From NCBI GenBank assembly GCA_017165825.1, contig CM029369.1, forward strand, positions 14,754,955 through 14,818,954: a stretch of DNA of 64,000 nucleotides, read 5' to 3'. Every line of letters begins with the position of its first letter. The stretch's first letter is position 1. The notes under the pieces are model-generated. The model ran no database searches. It was not told the DNA's origin and saw nothing but the letters and a program-made list of their open reading frames with translations. Source of the DNA: Hepsetus odoe (lineage: Eukaryota > Chordata > Actinopteri > Characiformes > Hepsetidae). Below, piece after piece: positions 59,241 to 64,000 of the stretch. The position numbers and the translations under genes are program-made.

Positions 59241-59457
59241 TTACATTTACATTTTACATTTACGGCATTTAGCAGGCACTCTTATCCAGAGCGACTTACA
59301 TGTCCTGATTACAGGGACAGTCCCCCTGGAGCAACTCAGGGTTAAGGGTCTTGCTCAGGGACCCAGTGGTGGTAGCGCCAGAGGTGGGATTCGAACCTGG
59401 GACCTCTTGAGCCATAGGTCCATAGGCAAGTATCCTACCACTAGACCACCACCACCC
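59241..59457 (-). mobile_element. tRNA-derived SINE (family B)
   Basis: Close relative of the copy at 30520: CATTTACGGCATTTAGCAGG, TTATCCAGAGCGACTTACAT and CTTGCTCAGGGACCCAGTGG, then the head complement GGGATTCGAACCTGGGACC and CCTACCACTAGACCACC. The head end carries a well-preserved B-box on the minus strand. Confidence 0.87.
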
Positions 59458-59840
59458 TAAACACAGTTATAGTATTCAGTAGATGTCTCAGGAAATCATT
59501 TCAACAGATATCTAGAAATCTAATACAGCACTAGAGAAAATTTATCACAGGTATTAAAACATGTACACCTCTAACCACATGATCTTTTTGTAGTTGGAGT
59601 TGCCACATGAGGATTGGATGACATGTATATTCTCAGTAGAGTCATGATTCAAGGTCATACTGCAAAATATTGCAATTCCACTGTGAAATACAACAGCAGA
59701 TCATTGTAGACAACATGCTTACTGAAGGAATAAGAGGCATGATGTTTAGGACAGTAAAAACTGACACTGCTTACTGCAATTATTATACATTTTTTGCTGC
59801 AGGTATTTATCTATCCAAGTTTAGATTAAATTTCATTATC

Positions 59841-61585
59841 TTCTTTTCTTCTTTTTCTTTCGGCTGCTCCCGTTTAGGGATCGCCACGGTGGATCAACTG
59901 TCTCCATTTCTTCCGGTCATCTGCAACTTCCTGCTTCAAACCGACCACCTGCATGTCCTCTCACCACATCCTTACACCTCCTCTTTGGTCTTCCTCTTTT
60001 CCTCTTTCCTGGCAGCTCCATCTTCAACATCCTCCTCCCAATATAATCCTCGTCTCTCCTCTTGACATGTCCAAACCAACACAACCTTGCTTCTCCAACC
60101 TTGTCTCCAAAAACGTCTAACCTGAGCTGTCCCTTTAATATACTCATTTCTAATCCTGTCCATCCTTGTCACACCCAACGAAAATCTCAGCATCTTCTCT
60201 GCTTCCAACCTTCCCTTTTACTCTAGTACCCATCTATCACAAATCACTCCAGCCACTCTTCTCCACCCATTCCAACCTGCCTGCACTCTCTTCTTCACCT
60301 CTCTTCCCCACTTGCTGTTACACTGAACTGTTGATCCTAAGTATTTAAACTCCTCCACCTTTGTCACCTCTACTCCCTCCATCCTAACCACTCCACTTTC
60401 CTCCCTTTCATTCACACTCGTATTCTGTCTTTGACCTACTCACTTTCATTCCTCTCCTCTCTAGAGCATATCTCCATCTCTCCAGGTTCTCCTCAAGCTG
60501 CTCCTCTACTCTCACTGCAGATCACAGTATCATCAGCAAGCATCATCGTCTACAGAGACTCCTGTCTCACCTCATCTGTCAACCTGTCCATAACTATTGC
60601 AAACAAGAATGGGCTCAGCACTGATCCTTGATGCAATCCAACCTCTACCTTAAAATGCATCCATCGCTCCCACTGCAGATCTCACCAGTTACACTGCCAT
60701 CATACATATCCGGAACTATTCTCACATACTTCTCTATACCAGACTTCCTCATACAAAACCACAAGTCCTCTCTAGGCACTCTGTCATATGCTTTCTCCAA
60801 GTGCACAAAGGCATAATGCAGCTCCTTCTGACCTTCTCTGTACTTCTCCATCAACACCCTCAGAGCAAACATTGCATCTGTGGTGCTCTTTCTCAGCATA
60901 AAACCATACTGCTGTTCACTAATCCTCACCTCTTTTCGTAACCTAGCTTCCACTACTCATTCCCATAACTTCATGTTGTGGCTGATCAACTTTATCCCTC
61001 TATAGTTACTACAGCTCTGTGCATCACCCTGATTCTTGAAAATCGGTACCAGTACACTTCGTTTCTACTCCTCAGGTATCCTCTCACTTTCCAAGATTGT
61101 GTTAAACAATCTGGTCAGAAACTCAACTGTGATCTTCCCTGAACACCTCCATGCTTCCACTGGTATGTCATCTGGTCCAACAGCCTTTCCAATCTTCATT
61201 CTCTTCATCACTGCCCTTACTTCCATCTTGCAAATGTCAACCTTCCTTCTCTCCATCATGTCAGCCAACTCTCTACCAGTCATGCTGCCAACATTCAAAG
61301 CTCCTACTCTCACCTCCACTCTCCTCCTCCCTCTGGACATGCATTCCTCCTCCTCTTCTTCTTCTCCTTTGGCCAACAGTAGTCCAATTTCCACCAGCAT
61401 CCTGGTGGCGGTCATTGTTAACCCAGGCCTCAACCGATCCGGTATGGTATTCTGTTTCGTCTGCATATTGATTTGGAAAAGTTTTACACCTGATGCCCTT
61501 CCTGACGTAACTCTCCCCTTTTATCCAGGCTTGGGACCGGTACAAAAAAGTATACTCGCTGTGCATCCCCAGTGGCTGGGTTATT
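59841..61585 (-). mobile_element. LINE (non-LTR retrotransposon), internally deleted and frameshifted
   Basis: Read on the minus strand from 61585. A 5' leader is followed by an endonuclease start (VRVGALNVGSMTGRELADMM) at about 61310. This jumps straight into the RT region (KRMKIGKAVGPDDIPVEAWR), so most of the endonuclease is lost. RT blocks follow: EQQYGFMLRKSTTDAMFALR, FVHLEKAYDRVPREDL, and the catalytic box as LADD at about 60540. The C-terminus has VEEFKYLGSTVQ, GWNGWRRVAGVICDR and VTRMDRIRNEYIKGTAQV. The 3' end is CCTAAACGGGAGCAGCCGAA with an AAG-rich tail. The single-ORF layout suggests an RTE-like clade, but I cannot confirm it. Many frame breaks; inactive. Confidence 0.85.
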
Positions 61586-62310
61586 AAATTTTATTACACA
61601 GGACCTTATTTCATTATATGAACTTTTTTTTTTCCATCTCCAGTGTTTATGCGTTTATTTCTGGATTGACTAACAGTTGCTGAGTAGTGTTTATGCTTCG
61701 GAAGGCTTTGAGTGTTGCCTGACAGCAGTTTTATATTTTGAGTGAAAACAATAGTTATGGTAATTGTTTTCCAAGAAAAGTCAAAAGTTTCATGAGAGCT
61801 TTGATTTTGTGTTCGCTGCTTTAGGAAAAGGAGAAACTATTTCAGAAAAGGTGCTTTAAATCAGAAAGATTGTAAGAGAAGTCTGAGACCTCATTAAGTT
61901 CAGAACCTGAGAAACCTGCTCTGAAAATGCAATGTATGCACTGTATACTCTTAACTCAACCACCCACAATGTATAATATCTTAATGGACAGGATCGGTCT
62001 TCTAAGATAGTCCACTTAAACATAAAAAAAACCCCAATTTCACTCATTCAACGTGGAAATGCCACTGACTAAAAATAACAACCAAAGCTCATAATATGGT
62101 AACATGAAAAACAAAAGTCCCATTCAAAATAAAAAACAGTAGAAAAATACAATCTATAGTATAGCCATAGTATAACTGCACCCTCTTGTGGCAAAAGGGT
62201 CTTATAGCACCTCCCTCACTGTTAAAAAGGAAGAAAAAAGTGCTTTGAAGAAAGAAAAAAAAATAAATAAATCATCACAGTGCAGTACAGTGGCACAGTG
62301 TAGAAACTGT
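61586..62310. other. Intergenic stretch without recognised gene
   Basis: AT-rich unique sequence between the LINE and the 3' end of the RRM gene. It has A-rich simple stretches near 62225-62275. The short minus-strand frame at 61856-62047 lacks motifs or splice support. Confidence 0.6.
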
Positions 62311-62316
62311 TTTATT
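62311..62316 (-). terminator. Candidate poly(A) signal of the RRM gene
   Basis: TTTATT on the plus strand gives AATAAA on the gene strand, about 365 bases past the stop at 62679. It is a suitably placed consensus hexamer for this gene, but untested. Confidence 0.45.
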
Positions 62317-62678
62317 ACTAATGCAAAATGAAGTAAATGGATTACAAAAACTATTATACTGCAAACTCTAATTTACTTCAAAACAAAGGGCTTACAGCGT
62401 TCAGGATCCTCATCTATAGAACTCAAAACACAAAAAGTACTGAAGAATGAAATTCAAATACAACTGAACAGTTCAGAAATTAGGAATTGTTTTCTTTGCA
62501 GATCTTTCCAAGCCACTGTTCACACGTGCAGGTACAATTAAGCAGCACTTTAAACTGATTGCATTTTTACAATATCATGAAGCCTAACTCTGGAAGGGAA
62601 CCGATTAACAGGAACAAAATAGCACAAACAATACAAAGGTGTTTTTTTTTAGTACAGGAAACATGACATTTTCCTAAC

Positions 62679-64000
62679 TCACTTTGTTGGTGGCTGCTGA
62701 ATCAGGAGGTCAGAAGCCATGTCTGCTATAACTCTCAGGGGCAGGCCACTAAGGAAGCCCTGGTGCTTAGCCTGCAGCTCTAGCAACGCACCAACAATCC
62801 TCTGTCGGCTCATATTTGGGTGGCACTCAGACAAACGGGCCATTAGCGTGTCGAAACTGCCCATGGTGGCATAGTGCTGTGGCACACAAGTACCAGATGC
62901 CGAGGGTTTATCTTGTATGTTGATTAGCCTGTCCAAACTGCAACGGAGCGGCTGGTGTGTGAAGATATAGAGAAGAGTGTGACTTGATGCTTTATAAACA
63001 ATGTATACATACGTCAACCATGAACTCTGACTATTAAAATAACATGTGTGACACAAATTACCATCATGTCACTCGGTCATCTTAGAATCTGGTCTGTTTC
63101 ATACTCACTCTGGAGGAATGGAAATTATTCTTTGAGATGTTTAGCTCTTCCCCTGCAGGTCCTGCTTTACAGGCAGACGGGAAATAATCAGCACATGAGG
63201 CTTTGATGGGGTCCTGACCGCCTGCTGGAAATCTGTGGATATGTTCCACATGGAGAGTGTGGCCTTGAATGAATCGACCATTTACCTCCCTCACTGCTGC
63301 CTCTGCGTCGCTGGGACTTTTCAAAATCACTAATGCAGCTCTAGAGAAGTAAAGAAAACCAAACACTTAATTCTAAATCTACAGCAAATGTTAGAATCAC
63401 TGTACTGTGCATAATGTTCCACCATTAACATGAAGGCTTTTAAAAAAGGCCTCACCTGTCATTTTTGTTGAAAGTGTTGAGGTTCACTTGACTGACATTA
63501 TACGGTTCAAACCAAAGCAACAGATCACACTACAAGAAGCAAATACAGTGAGTGCTGCTGCCCTCACAGTTAGGGGCATCGTTTCTTTTAAGCTACAAAG
63601 TTAAAACCACCTTGTTAACTCCCTTTATTTCAGAAGAAACGCTGGATAAGCGGGTGTCTAGAAACCTTTGCACAAATGTTGCATTTTGAAATTTTTGGAT
63701 TATTAGCATCAGCTCCACACCTTTGTAATATTACTTGGTAGGTCTGTGACACGAAGCAAAGAAGTCTGGTCTGTGTTTCCTTTATCACCTATAACAAATT
63801 AAATACAAGATTGTAGATTGTAAAGAAAGTCTATCAAACAAAAGAAAATAAAGGTGAAAAAGGTAGGCACAAGACTCCAGTTGTTTATCTATCTTCACCT
63901 TCTTGGTTCATCTGCGTTTCTTCTTCACACTGTCCCATTTGTTTCTCCTTCTTACAATCCTGACTGACAGTTGCAAGCTCTTCCTCTGCATCAAACCAGG
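62679..64000 (-). CDS. RRM-domain RNA-binding protein, probably RBM44-like, 3' part (partial)
   Basis: Five exons fit in continuous phase: 64000(edge)-63899, 63788-63721, 63529-63456, 63340-63109 and 62951-62679. The product runs WFDAEEELATVSQDCKKEKQ, then an RNA-recognition motif: beta-1 LLRVTDLPSNITK, CDLLLWFEPYNVSQVNLNTF, RAALVILKSPSDAEAAVREV, then FIQGHTLHVEHIHR. A low-complexity linker follows, then a compact C-terminal helical module with FDTLMARLSECHPNMSRQRI and GFLSGLPLRVIADMASDLL. It ends QQPPTK at the stop (62679). The RNP motifs are degenerate. A single C-terminal RRM followed by this helical tail suggests RBM44, a germ-cell RNA-binding protein, but I rely on memory of the family. 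The SGLxxxxI tail also recalls TTC3/DZIP3-type modules. Confidence 0.72.

Noticed and set aside
61036..61587. 183-codon plus-strand frame, the longest in the window
   Set aside because: It is the antisense of the LINE endonuclease/RT region; serine/leucine-rich antisense of a Glu/Lys-rich ORF.

Overview
The window looks like nuclear DNA of a ray-finned (teleost) fish. It is AT-rich and intron-rich, with short vertebrate-type exons bounded by GT/AG. The intergenic and intronic space is full of fish-type repeats: tRNA-derived SINEs, Tc1/mariner relics, LINE fragments, a hAT end and long microsatellites. I cannot name the species. No bacterial, plasmid, phage or CRISPR features are present.

Four protein-coding genes are supported, all on the minus strand, so each reads right to left. 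(1) Positions 1-8.9 kb hold the 5' part of rif1, a replication-timing and DNA-break-repair scaffold. A non-coding first exon, an E2F-type promoter site and at least 22 coding exons cover about the first 930 residues; the gene runs off the left edge. (2) Positions 11.9-17.2 kb hold a complete tnfaip6 (TSG-6: signal peptide, Link domain, CUB domain) in six exons, 264 residues. (3) Positions 24.6-56.8 kb hold a complete itgb5 (integrin beta-5) in 15 coding exons whose lengths sum to 2394 nt, or 797 residues plus stop. Intron 10 alone is 16.6 kb. (4) Positions 62.7-64 kb hold the 3' end of an RRM-domain gene, probably rbm44-like, which runs off the right edge.

The space between genes is mostly repeat. 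The rif1-tnfaip6 interval (8.9-11.9 kb) holds a LINE relic and three SINEs, two of them in inverted orientation. The tnfaip6-itgb5 interval (17.3-24.6 kb) holds a hAT end, two relics of one Tc1/mariner-like family and two SINEs. Intron 10 of itgb5 holds a decayed Tc1-like transposon, several SINEs, a LINE fragment and an unusual element made only of the two ends of a LINE. The itgb5-RRM interval (57-62.6 kb) holds the itgb5 CpG/GC-box promoter, a second promoter-like tract with E-boxes and a striking inverted repeat of CCAAT plus GC boxes, a SINE and a 1.7 kb broken LINE.

The genes have separate jobs: genome maintenance, hyaluronan matrix and inflammation, vitronectin-type adhesion, and probably germline RNA binding. 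They do not form one pathway. rif1 and tnfaip6 are also neighbours on human 2q23, so that pairing looks ancestral; itgb5 is elsewhere in human (3q21). I found no convincing new protein system. The best oddities are the palindromic promoter-like structure at 58 kb, a composite SINE family seen twice with the same internal junction, a fold-back MITE in tnfaip6 intron 3, and the end-only LINE derivative.
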